From the NCBI RefSeq assembly GCF_047730065.1, contig NZ_CP159829.1, positions 496,001-560,000 of the forward strand: a stretch of 64,000 bases of DNA. The letters run 5' to 3'. Of this stretch, positions 1 to 8,504 are shown in pieces. Position 1 is the first letter of the stretch. Each line of letters starts with the position of its first letter. The notes beneath the pieces were generated by a model. That model ran no database searches. It saw only the letters and a list, made by a program, of their open reading frames with translations, and had not been told where the DNA came from. A program made the translations under genes and the position numbers. This DNA is from Njordibacter sp028825405 (lineage in GTDB: Bacteria > Pseudomonadota > Gammaproteobacteria > Pseudomonadales > Balneatricaceae).

Positions 1-678
1 TTGGCCATACAAGCTGAGCCTGCAGAATTTGATCAATCTTGCCTAGCTTATTGGAAACAAATTGTAGGCTCTGGCTTTCAGCTATTTATGGGTGCCCATC
101 GGTCCTATAAAGGTCTGCCAACATTGGTTGAGGCTGCGGCGAGAACAAAGCTTCAGTTGGTCATCACTGGTAAAGGCATGCTCACGGAAAAAATAATGCT
201 GCAAGCCCAATCCCTAGGAGCTGATAATATTTCTTTTGTAGGCTTGGTGGGCCGCGCTGATCAAGCCGCCTTGCTATATTTGTCTCGAGTGTTAGTGTTG
301 CCATCGTGCCAAAGGTCTGAGGCTTTTGGCATTGTGTTGTTAGAAGCCTCGCGACAATCCACACCAATGATAACAACAGAAATTGGTACCGCCACATCCT
401 GGGTTAATCAACACATGTCCACAGGATTGGTTGTGACCCCTAACAGCCAAGTAGAACTCGAGGAAGCTATGATGTTCATGCATCAATCACCAAATGAGGC
501 AGTAAAGATGGGTCTGTTAGCTAAGCAGCGTTTTGACTCAATGTTTGATGTGACCTTGATGGCTAAGAGTTACATTAAACTTTATCAAAGCATGATTTCT
601 AATAAAAATTTATCACATAATGCCCAGAGTGATAAACCAAAAGGGAGGAGCAATTGGCGTCGAGGAATAAATAAGTGA
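1..678 (+). CDS. Glycosyltransferase family 4, C-terminal part (5' end outside window)
   Basis: This is the C-terminal part of a GT-B fold glycosyltransferase (group 1/GT4). It would transfer a sugar from a nucleotide donor during surface glycan synthesis at the cytoplasmic face. Visible are the GT4 pattern of GAHRSYKGLPTLVEAA, then a Rossmann-like VITGKG segment, and the E-x7-E donor-site motif (E107 and E115 in SEAFGIVLLEA). The reading frame is open to the first base, so the apparent TTG start is only the window edge and the acceptor domain is missing. It ends about 200 bp before the secretion operon, from which it is separated by a probable promoter. Donor and acceptor cannot be inferred. 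Confidence 0.85.
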   Translation: MAIQAEPAEFDQSCLAYWKQIVGSGFQLFMGAHRSYKGLPTLVEAAARTKLQLVITGKGMLTEKIMLQAQSLGADNISFVGLVGRADQAALLYLSRVLVLPSCQRSEAFGIVLLEASRQSTPMITTEIGTATSWVNQHMSTGLVVTPNSQVELEEAMMFMHQSPNEAVKMGLLAKQRFDSMFDVTLMAKSYIKLYQSMISNKNLSHNAQSDKPKGRSNWRRGINK

Positions 679-770
679 TGAAACATCATTTTCAGCATTT
701 GGAATATTGTTTGATTCCGTGTTTATGGTTTAAAACTAAGGTTAGATTAAAAAGTAAATATTTAAAAAAC

Positions 771-786
771 TGTGATATATATCACA
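771..786. promoter_or_regulatory. CRP-like binding site upstream of the T1SS operon
   Basis: Perfect TGTGA-N6-TCACA palindrome (spacer TATATA) in the 205-bp gap before the ABC transporter gene. A -10-like TTATCT at 807-812 would put the transcription start near 820 and the site near -41, the class II CRP arrangement. The site is read directly; regulation is inferred. Confidence 0.7.
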
Positions 787-883
787 TATATGTTAAGCTT
801 CTTTCGTTATCTTTTCGCAGCGTAAAATTAGGCCTATAGTTAAAGGCCAATTCAAGGAAATTCTTTTTTCTTAGGACAAGAAC

Positions 884-2656
884 ATGGCTATAAAACCCCA
901 AAAAACTGACTTGCAACGTGCATTAAAAAACTGTCGAGGTTCTTTTGCAATTGTTGGGTTCTTTAGTTTATTTGTAAACTTACTGATGCTTGTTCCTGCT
1001 CTTTACATGCTACAGCTGTACGATCGTGTTCTAAGCAGTGGTAGTCAAGTCACTTTATTGATGCTGACGCTGCTCATGGTGATGTTGATGGTGGTAATGG
1101 GCGCTCTTGAATGGATGCGCTCCGCGATACTTGTGCGAGTGAGTAATCGTATAGAAATGAATCTCAATCAACGGTTATACGATGCGGTTTTTCGCATGAG
1201 TCTCTACACTGGGGGCCAAAGTGGAAACACACAAGCGTTAAATGATTTGACTAACCTGCGCCAATTCCTTACCAGTGCTGGCGTGTTCGCCTTTTTTGAT
1301 GCGCCATGGATTCCAATATACATGTTTGTGATGTTTGCTTTTCATCCACTGCTAGGGTGGATGGCAGTGGGTGGGGGCCTAGTGTTAGTGGTGATCGCTA
1401 TCATTAACCATAAATCAACTAATCCTCCTTTGATGAACGCCAATAAATTCCAAATGGCCGCTTCAGGCATGACTGCAGCCAGTATCCGTAACGCCGAGGT
1501 GATTGAGTCTATGGGGATGCTTGATAACATCAGGTCCCTCTGGTTAAGAAACAACATCCAAAGTCTTTCCCATCAGTCTACTGCTAGCCAGCGGGCAGGT
1601 TTTTTAGCCAATTTTTCCAAAACGTTTAGAATGTTGTTGCAGTCTTTGGTTTTAGGGGCGGGTGCATACCTAGCGATTAACCAAGAAATATCTCCAGGTC
1701 TGATGATTGCAGGTTCCATATTGTTGGGTAGAGCATTAGCGCCCATTGATTTAATGATTGGCAGTTGGAAGGGTTTTATAAGTGCTCGCCAGCAGTACGA
1801 TCGACTTAATAAACTATTGAGCCAAATTCCAAGTCCTGAAGAAAAAATGGCCTTGCCTGATCCAGTGGGTAATCTTTTCCTAGAAGCTGTTGTCGTTGGA
1901 GCGCCAGGGTCTAGAAATCCTATTGTTAAAGGTATCCAGCTGGGTATAGATGCTGGAGAGAGTGTCGCTATTGTAGGGCCAAGTGGTGCTGGAAAATCTA
2001 CCTTAGCACGAGCCATGCTAGGAATCTGGCCCTGTTTAAGTGGTAAAGTACGGCTTGATGGTGCGGATATATTTTCTTGGAATAGGGCGCGGCTAGGGCC
2101 CCATATAGGTTATTTACCCCAAGATATTGAGCTGTTTGACGGCACTATAAGTGAAAATATCAGTCGCTTTGGTGACCTTGACTCAGACGCAGTGGTTAGG
2201 GCTGCGCAGATGTCGGGTGTGCACGAGATGATCCTCCAGTTTCCTGATGGTTATGACACTATTATCGGTGCCACGGGTGGTGTTCTTTCTGGTGGTCAAA
2301 GGCAGCGTATAGCGCTTGCTCGAGCTCTATACGGTGATCCTGTTCTAGTGGTTTTGGATGAGCCTAATTCAAATTTGGATCAACAGGGAGAGCTCGCTTT
2401 AGCTAAGGCTTTAGAGCAAATGAGTGCAAAGGGTATAACGGTCATCATCGTTACGCATCGACCTAGTATTTTGGCTCAGGTCGATAAGTTGTTGGTTATG
2501 AAAGATGGTCGCACAGAAATGTATGGCCCGCGTGAGGAGGTCCTACCACAGTTGATGGCATCACATTCTGCAAACCAACCAAAAAATCCTGTACCCCTGC
2601 CAAGACCAAGCGCGCCAAAACCTGTTTTACCAGCACATTTAAAAGGGAATATGTAA
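884..2656 (+). CDS. Type I secretion ABC transporter, permease/ATPase (PrtD type)
   Basis: Inner-membrane half-transporter that powers one-step export of unfolded substrates carrying C-terminal signals through a T1SS. The 590 aa hold an N-terminal membrane domain (about residues 20-300, several hydrophobic helices) and a C-terminal ATPase: Walker A GPSGAGKST at about 365-373, signature LSGGQRQRIALARA from about 468, Walker B LVVLDEP near 490, and a switch histidine in VTHRP. No C39 peptidase or CLD domain precedes the membrane part, which fits the PrtD/AprD/RsaD group that secretes proteases and S-layer proteins. The stop shares one base with the start of the adaptor gene. The two DUF4214/RTX-like giants at 20106 and 55312 are the obvious candidate cargo, by inference. 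Confidence 0.95.
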   Translation: MAIKPQKTDLQRALKNCRGSFAIVGFFSLFVNLLMLVPALYMLQLYDRVLSSGSQVTLLMLTLLMVMLMVVMGALEWMRSAILVRVSNRIEMNLNQRLYDAVFRMSLYTGGQSGNTQALNDLTNLRQFLTSAGVFAFFDAPWIPIYMFVMFAFHPLLGWMAVGGGLVLVVIAIINHKSTNPPLMNANKFQMAASGMTAASIRNAEVIESMGMLDNIRSLWLRNNIQSLSHQSTASQRAGFLANFSKTFRMLLQSLVLGAGAYLAINQEISPGLMIAGSILLGRALAPIDLMIGSWKGFISARQQYDRLNKLLSQIPSPEEKMALPDPVGNLFLEAVVVGAPGSRNPIVKGIQLGIDAGESVAIVGPSGAGKSTLARAMLGIWPCLSGKVRLDGADIFSWNRARLGPHIGYLPQDIELFDGTISENISRFGDLDSDAVVRAAQMSGVHEMILQFPDGYDTIIGATGGVLSGGQRQRIALARALYGDPVLVVLDEPNSNLDQQGELALAKALEQMSAKGITVIIVTHRPSILAQVDKLLVMKDGRTEMYGPREEVLPQLMASHSANQPKNPVPLPRPSAPKPVLPAHLKGNM

Positions 2657-3981
2657 TGAATCAGCCGCAACCCATAGGTCAGTCGGACTGGCCTGTCGTT
2701 AAGACTGGTGATGCTTTTTATCGCATTATAGGTTTACTAATCATTGTGCTTTGTTTTGGCTTATTTGGCAGTTGGGCTGCTCTTGCGCCCCTAGAGAGAG
2801 CTGCTTTTGCTGCAGGAACGGTTAAGGTGGCTTCTAACAAAAAAACAGTACAGCACCTTGAAGGTGGAACGGTTAAGCGTATTTTAGTGCAAGATGGTGA
2901 AGCGGTAGAGGCGGGAGACCTTTTGGTAGAGTTAGACTCCTCGCAATTGGTTGCTCAGCTCGACGTGTTTACCCATCAATTGATGCAAGCAAGGATCATT
3001 GCCAAAAGGTTGCTTGCTGAGCAGCAGCAAAAGCTAGTGATAGATGTTGGCTCTATTGCTCTACCAAAAGGCGATAAGCGAACTCAGGTGATGTTGGCTA
3101 ACCAGCAAGACCTATTAACAGCACGCACTACTGCAATGAGTGGCCGAGTTAACGTTCTTCAGCAGCGTATTCGCCAACTTGAGTCAAACCGTAGTGGTCT
3201 GATAGAGCAAAATAACACGACAAGCATGTTGTTAGCTTCCTATAAGACTGACTTGAACGATCAAAACGAGTTGTTAAAAGAAGGCTACGCTCAGATAAGC
3301 AGGGTGCGTGATCTCGAGCGCAACATATCCACTTTGAATGGTGATGTTGCGAAGGTGAATAGCAGTATCAATGCCTTGGATATGCAGGTTAATGAAACCA
3401 AGCTAAATATCACACAGCTGAGAAAAGATCGTACAGCCGAAGTTGCACAGCAACTTGCAGAAACTGATATGGCCATCAACGAGCTACAGGAAAAAAATTC
3501 CATATTGTCTGAAAAAATATCTAGAACGCTAATTTTGGCTCCAGTAACGGGTAATGTGTTGAACATGACGTTGCATACCGTTGGCGGTGTTGTTGCTCAG
3601 GGCCGTTCGATATTAGATATTGTCCCGTACCAAGACAGGCTTATTGTGGAAGCTCAGATTGCTATTAACGATATCGACAGCGTTGCGGTAGGTTCAACAG
3701 CTGACATTCGTTTCAGTGTATTCAATGAGGTCAAATCAACAGTAATAGAAGGCCGAATAGAATACATTTCAGCAGATAGACTAGTGTCTGAAAATGGAGG
3801 TTTTCCCTATTACCTAGCCCGTTTAGAGGTGACCGATAAGGGGATGATCGCGTTGGAGGGGCATACGTTAATTCCCGGAATGCCAGCTGAAGTATTGATT
3901 AATACGGGTACAAGAACCCTGTTGCAATATTTGTTGCAGCCTGCGTTAGAAGCTTATTCACGTTCATTTATAGAGGAATAA
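2656..3981 (+). CDS. T1SS periplasmic adaptor, HlyD family
   Basis: Membrane fusion protein linking the inner-membrane ABC transporter to the outer-membrane channel. The 441 aa show one N-terminal transmembrane helix (about 22-44), a lipoyl/biotinyl-like half-motif (KKTVQHLEGGTVKRILVQDG), a long alpha-helical coiled coil (about 100-290, rich in Q, L, N and K), the second lipoyl half (ILAPVTGNVLNM) and a C-terminal beta-barrel ending in the family-typical IPGMPAEVLINTG. Length fits PrtE/HlyD proteins. Its ATG overlaps the stop of the upstream gene by one base (TAATG), so translational coupling is likely; the TolC-like gene follows after 4 bp. Confidence 0.95.
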   Translation: MNQPQPIGQSDWPVVKTGDAFYRIIGLLIIVLCFGLFGSWAALAPLERAAFAAGTVKVASNKKTVQHLEGGTVKRILVQDGEAVEAGDLLVELDSSQLVAQLDVFTHQLMQARIIAKRLLAEQQQKLVIDVGSIALPKGDKRTQVMLANQQDLLTARTTAMSGRVNVLQQRIRQLESNRSGLIEQNNTTSMLLASYKTDLNDQNELLKEGYAQISRVRDLERNISTLNGDVAKVNSSINALDMQVNETKLNITQLRKDRTAEVAQQLAETDMAINELQEKNSILSEKISRTLILAPVTGNVLNMTLHTVGGVVAQGRSILDIVPYQDRLIVEAQIAINDIDSVAVGSTADIRFSVFNEVKSTVIEGRIEYISADRLVSENGGFPYYLARLEVTDKGMIALEGHTLIPGMPAEVLINTGTRTLLQYLLQPALEAYSRSFIEE

Positions 3982-3985
3982 AGCC

Positions 3986-5296
3986 ATGTATAAAGCGTTA
4001 ACTAAAATATTAATAACGGCTAGTTTGGCTATGCCTAGTGCTGCCGCATCACTGGTTGATGTGGCTGAGGCTGCTCTTGTAAACAATCCGCAAGTCCAAA
4101 TTGCAACACTCTCCATGAATATGGATAAGCAGCAGTCTTTGATTCAATATTCAGCTTTTGAGCCGCAGGTGGGGATAAGTGGCAGTCTTGGGCTGCAGGG
4201 TCAACGTGGTAGTAACTATCAAAATCTTAACTATTTAGCAGAGACTGAACAACTTACAGTAACTCAGAAAATATATGATGCAGGCGCTTTAGATATTCAG
4301 TCGAGTCTTGACCTGAAGATTGAGCAGGCTCGTTTTAGGTTGTTGGAAACGGAGGGTATGGCGTTGCTCGACGTCACCGAAAAATACGTTCAAGCAGCGA
4401 TAGCAATAGATAAAATGAACTTGCAACAGCAAGAGGAGCGTTATAACGCAAAATTACTTAAATCCATAAAGTACAAATCTAGATTGAAGGAAGTCTATAT
4501 AACAGACGTTCATATGGCACAAGCCAAGTATGATTTGTCTGTATCTGAGACGCTTGTTGCGATATCTGAGGTAGGCACTGCCCTTAATAACTTGAGCCAA
4601 GTTGTGGGATTTGAAGTAGGCGTATTCAAGCCAAAAAATCAGCTGAATTTCATTATTCAAGAACGTGGGTTAGAGTTTTGGCTGGCTCAGGCCCAAGAGT
4701 CTAATTACGCTTTAAAAGCTGCTGATGTAGGATCGAAAGTGGCCTTGAAGTCACTTGACGCACTTGCTTTTTCAAACTTCCCTGTCATTGATGCAAGACT
4801 GAACATAAGAAACCAATCAAATAGAGGGGGGGGTAATAGTGCCCCAGGTGCAAGCGGACACAGCTTTGTAATTACTTTAAATATGCCGATCTACCAGGGT
4901 GGGAAAGTGGAGGCCCAGCGCCAATATAGTAAAGATAACTACGCAATCACATTACAACAACATAGACAAATTGAGCAAGACCTGACAAGCCGTATTACTG
5001 TGCAATATTTACGTGAGCAAGCGATGGGTAAACGTAGTAAAGCGATAAAGCGTGCCTTAAAGTCAACCCAAGAAGCAACCCAAGCGATTCAGACTGGTCT
5101 CAAATATGGTGTATCCACGCAAGCTCAGCTGCTAGCCTCAACCAAACAAGAGTTTGAGCTACAGTTGCAACTTAAGCAGACAACATATGAAGCAATGCTT
5201 AGCAGTATTCAGCTCAGGCACATGGCTGGCCAACTAACTATCGAATACCTCCGAGAGCTGTCGAAGCAACTTCCCAACACTGGTAATGATGTATGA
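3986..5296 (+). CDS. TolC-like outer-membrane channel of the T1SS
   Basis: Outer membrane efflux protein family (OEP) protein, the exit duct of the secretion system. The 436 aa begin with a Sec signal peptide (MYKALTKILITASLAMPSAAA) followed by long amphipathic helices and two OEP-type repeats, including the NPQVQIATLSM region near the N terminus and LKYGVSTQAQLLAST near the C terminus. Length and layout fit the family. It completes the ABC-adaptor-channel trio. A run of eight G (4826-4833, encoding NRGGGN) lies inside the gene and is a possible slippage site. The stop overlaps the next ATG (ATGA), coupling secretion genes to glycan genes. Confidence 0.93.
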   Translation: MYKALTKILITASLAMPSAAASLVDVAEAALVNNPQVQIATLSMNMDKQQSLIQYSAFEPQVGISGSLGLQGQRGSNYQNLNYLAETEQLTVTQKIYDAGALDIQSSLDLKIEQARFRLLETEGMALLDVTEKYVQAAIAIDKMNLQQQEERYNAKLLKSIKYKSRLKEVYITDVHMAQAKYDLSVSETLVAISEVGTALNNLSQVVGFEVGVFKPKNQLNFIIQERGLEFWLAQAQESNYALKAADVGSKVALKSLDALAFSNFPVIDARLNIRNQSNRGGGNSAPGASGHSFVITLNMPIYQGGKVEAQRQYSKDNYAITLQQHRQIEQDLTSRITVQYLREQAMGKRSKAIKRALKSTQEATQAIQTGLKYGVSTQAQLLASTKQEFELQLQLKQTTYEAMLSSIQLRHMAGQLTIEYLRELSKQLPNTGNDV

Positions 5297-6480
5297 AGCT
5301 GTTGGTTAACTTGAGTTCGCTTAATCACCCCCTTACGGGCATAGGCGAATACACTTTGAACCTTGTTAAAGAGATGCTAGACGACGATCAGGTACAAGAC
5401 ATAAAAGGCATTCGTTCTTCTAGGTATCTTGACCGCCATCAAATTTCAGTATTAATAGCTGCGCTAGAACAAGGTCATCAAACAGATCAGCCCTTGACTA
5501 GATACTTAAAAAAAATGAGCAGGTTAAAATTGATTGCGCGGATAGCTCGAAAAGCTATTAATGCATATCGTGAGATTAGTTTTCGATTTTACCGCAATAT
5601 GTTGAAGCACTATATTTATTGGGAGCCCAACTATATTTGCCTAAATCATCAGGGTGTCTGCGTGCCAACGGTGCATGACCTGTCTCATCTTATTTGTCCG
5701 CAGTTTCACCCCAAAGCGCGTGTTAAATACCTAAAGGCAGAGCTACCTCGAACATTGGCAAGAGCTAAGCATGTCATTGTTGTTTCACAATATACAAAGC
5801 AAAGTGTGATGGAACATTTTGATTTGGACGACCGGCAAATTACAGTTGTGCCACCCTCAGTAAAAAGCGAGTATTATCCGCGCACCGCATCAGAGTGTGC
5901 CCAATTGAAAAAACGATTAGGCTTACCAGAGAATTTTATACTGTTTGTTGGTACTCTGGAGCCAAGAAAAAACCTACAAGGCCTCCTTTTAGCCTACAAA
6001 TTGTTATCTACAGAGTTGAAAAGCCAATACCCATTGGTATTATCGGGAAAAAAAGGTTGGTTGTTAGAAGAAATCGAGAAAACATTGCAGCCTATGCTTG
6101 ATAGCGGTGAAGTCATATGGCTTGGGTATTTAAACAGTAAGGATTTGCCGGCTTTATATAGCTCCGCTACCGCATTTACTTATGTATCTCATTTTGAAGG
6201 TTTTGGCATGCCTATTGCGGAGGCTATGGCCTGTGGTACGGCTGTGATTGCAAGTGACAATACTGCAATGAAGGAGGCTTCTGGTGGCGCCGTCTGCATC
6301 GTGTCGCCGCATTCAATAGGAAGTATTGCGCAAGGCATGCGTAAAGTGCTGTTAGACAGCTCATACCGCATAGAATGCGAGACAAAGGGCTTAGAGATCT
6401 CTAAAAACCGTAGTTGGAAAGTTTCTAAACAGTTGCTCGTTACCGCCCTTAGCAATTTAAATAATGGTGCACAGATTTAG
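5293..6480 (+). CDS. Glycosyltransferase family 4
   Basis: GT-B fold retaining glycosyltransferase (395 aa) for glycan assembly in the cytoplasm. Evidence: N-terminal LNHPLTGIGEYTLNLVKEM typical of WbaZ/MtfB-like mannosyltransferases, the VPTVHDLSHL segment, FVGTLEPRKNLQGLLLAY at the start of the donor domain, and the E-x7-E motif E302...E310 in HFEGFGMPIAEAMACG. It overlaps the TolC-like gene by four bases and is followed 2 bp later by the Wzm permease. Donor sugar is unknown; the mannosyltransferase resemblance is only a hint. Confidence 0.9.
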   Translation: MKLLVNLSSLNHPLTGIGEYTLNLVKEMLDDDQVQDIKGIRSSRYLDRHQISVLIAALEQGHQTDQPLTRYLKKMSRLKLIARIARKAINAYREISFRFYRNMLKHYIYWEPNYICLNHQGVCVPTVHDLSHLICPQFHPKARVKYLKAELPRTLARAKHVIVVSQYTKQSVMEHFDLDDRQITVVPPSVKSEYYPRTASECAQLKKRLGLPENFILFVGTLEPRKNLQGLLLAYKLLSTELKSQYPLVLSGKKGWLLEEIEKTLQPMLDSGEVIWLGYLNSKDLPALYSSATAFTYVSHFEGFGMPIAEAMACGTAVIASDNTAMKEASGGAVCIVSPHSIGSIAQGMRKVLLDSSYRIECETKGLEISKNRSWKVSKQLLVTALSNLNNGAQI

Positions 6481-6482
6481 TT

Positions 6483-7265
6483 ATGGCGTTTAAAACTGGA
6501 GTTTTAGTGCATTTCTTACGTCAAGATTTGCAGCACAAATATGCTGGAACGTGGCTTGGCAGTATCTGGAGTATAGTTTACCCGCTGGTTTACATTGCTA
6601 TATTCATACTAGTGTTTGCCAAAATCATGGGGGCAAAGCTGGCTCTGTTAGGGCTAGATTCTGACGAATACGGTTATAGTATCTACTTAATAAGTGGCAT
6701 GTTGCCTTGGACTTATTTTTCGGTTGCAGTGCTAAGAATTAGCACGATATTTTTGGATAAGGCAGGGTTAATTGGTAAGGTTCAACTGCCCTTAGCTCAG
6801 CTACCTTTGTCAGTAATCGGTGCAGAGTTGATTGTTTTTTTGATTTCCCTCGTATTTTTTGCTTTTTTTATGTTGTGGATTGGCTTTCCCATTACGTGGG
6901 CATGGTTGGGTTTAATACCTGTTATCCTAATCCAGTCTATATTTATTTACGCCATTGGGCTAATTTTGGCCGTGTTGGTCATATTTGTCCGTGATGTTAA
7001 AGAAGTCACTAACGTGGTCGTGCAGATATGGTTCTGGCTGACCCCTATAGTTTATGTGCAAAGCATCATCCCAGAGAACTTTCTGTGGTGGTTTAATATT
7101 AATCCTGTTGTGCCGCTGCTTTCCATGTACAGGACGATCATCATAGATGCCCAAATACCAACCTACTGGACGTTATTTGCTCACCTTGCCATTGCCCTCA
7201 CTATGACCTACCTTGCTTTGCGCTTTATTAAGGGCTTAGAGCGAGATCTAAGAGATTTGATTTAA
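6483..7265 (+). CDS. wzm: ABC-2 type polysaccharide export permease (Wzm-like)
   Basis: Membrane subunit of an ABC exporter moving lipid-linked glycan (O-antigen or similar) across the inner membrane. The 260 aa hold about six transmembrane helices and the ABC2_membrane pattern: N-terminal QHKYAGTWLGSIWSIVYPL, WTYFSVAVLRIS, and the conserved FVRDVKEVTNVVVQIWFWLTPIVY followed by NPVVPLLSMYR. This is family-typical length. The gene directly precedes the matching ATPase gene (9-bp gap), the standard wzm-wzt order. The symbol is by family resemblance. Confidence 0.93.
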   Translation: MAFKTGVLVHFLRQDLQHKYAGTWLGSIWSIVYPLVYIAIFILVFAKIMGAKLALLGLDSDEYGYSIYLISGMLPWTYFSVAVLRISTIFLDKAGLIGKVQLPLAQLPLSVIGAELIVFLISLVFFAFFMLWIGFPITWAWLGLIPVILIQSIFIYAIGLILAVLVIFVRDVKEVTNVVVQIWFWLTPIVYVQSIIPENFLWWFNINPVVPLLSMYRTIIIDAQIPTYWTLFAHLAIALTMTYLALRFIKGLERDLRDLI

Positions 7266-7274
7266 GGAATCGTC

Positions 7275-8504
7275 ATGCTGATAGTCGACGGATTAAGAAA
7301 AGTTTATAAATTGTATGATCGACCTTCAGATCGGCTCAAATCCTTTTTGCTTAGAAAACACTATTATCGTCAATACACAGCGATTGAATCTGTTTCATTT
7401 GAACTCAAACCGGGGGAATCGCTCGGTATTTTAGGCCAAAACGGTGCTGGCAAATCGACCTTACTAAAAATGCTGGCGGGTGTTCTATTGCCCGATCAAG
7501 GCAGCATAAGCATAGATGGGAATATAACGGGCCTGCTTGAACTGGGCACCGGCTTTGATAACAACCTCACAGGATATGACAATGTGCTCATCAATGGTTT
7601 GTTGATTGGTATGAGCCAGCAAGAAGTTGAAGCCAAACGGCAAGCTATTATTGACTTCTCGGAACTACATGACTTCATCAGCGAACCTATGCGTACCTAT
7701 TCCTCTGGCATGGTGATGCGATTAGCGTTTGCCATTGCCATCCATGCAGACCCCCAGTGTTTTTTAGTGGATGAGGCCCTGTCGGTAGGTGATGGTTACT
7801 TCCAGCAAAAGTGTATTAAAAAAATCAGACAATACCGCGACTCAGGTGGTGCATTGGTATTTGTATCACACGACCTAAATGCCGTTAAGATGGTGTGTGA
7901 TCGTGTGATTGTGTTGGATCAGGGGCAAGTAGTCGCCGACTGTGATCCTGAACAAGGCGTGAATATATATAACCGGCTGTTGGCAAGAGAGAGCCAGCAG
8001 GATCAGTCCTCAACAGTTAATAGAGTAGGGTCACAGAGCTCACAAAACTACGGCTCTAACTTGGCCGAATTTATGTCCATAGACGTAGCCGGCGAAACAT
8101 CAGAAACCGATGTAGTGTCATCGGGGGAAAAGCTAAATATCAAGCTGCACATAAAGGCCAACACTAACTTGCCAGACATTACCGTTGGCATTATGCTAAG
8201 GGATCGCTTTGGGCAGGACATTTTTGGCACTAATACGCACCTAAAAGGCCATTCAATGAGTCTAAAGGACGGTCAAGAAATAACCGTAAACTATGCTGTT
8301 ATGGCTGCTATTGCAACGGGTAAATACACCATTACCGTGGCCTTGCACTCTGCTGAAAATCACTTAATGGATTGCTTTCACTGGTGTGACCGGATCGCCA
8401 CCTTTGAAGTTGCAGGGAGTCATGGAGCACCGTTTAGTGGTGTCTGTGACCTGCCTACTGAAATTACCATCGGCCAGCATTTGCAAGGAGATGTAGCATC
8501 ATGA
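7275..8504 (+). CDS. wzt: Polysaccharide export ATPase with C-terminal Wzt-like domain
   Basis: Nucleotide-binding subunit paired with Wzm. The ATPase part (about 1-245) has Walker A GQNGAGKST (about 54-62), the O-antigen-type GLLELGTGF loop, signature YSSGMVMRLAFA and Walker B CFLVDEALSVGD. Residues about 265-405 form an extra beta-rich domain resembling the Wzt carbohydrate-binding domain, which in characterised systems recognises the modified non-reducing end of the glycan before export. That suggests chain length control by a terminal modification, and the next gene encodes a methyltransferase. An AAGGA ribosome site lies 7 bp before the ATG. The end overlaps the next gene by four bases. 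Confidence 0.93.
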   Translation: MLIVDGLRKVYKLYDRPSDRLKSFLLRKHYYRQYTAIESVSFELKPGESLGILGQNGAGKSTLLKMLAGVLLPDQGSISIDGNITGLLELGTGFDNNLTGYDNVLINGLLIGMSQQEVEAKRQAIIDFSELHDFISEPMRTYSSGMVMRLAFAIAIHADPQCFLVDEALSVGDGYFQQKCIKKIRQYRDSGGALVFVSHDLNAVKMVCDRVIVLDQGQVVADCDPEQGVNIYNRLLARESQQDQSSTVNRVGSQSSQNYGSNLAEFMSIDVAGETSETDVVSSGEKLNIKLHIKANTNLPDITVGIMLRDRFGQDIFGTNTHLKGHSMSLKDGQEITVNYAVMAAIATGKYTITVALHSAENHLMDCFHWCDRIATFEVAGSHGAPFSGVCDLPTEITIGQHLQGDVAS

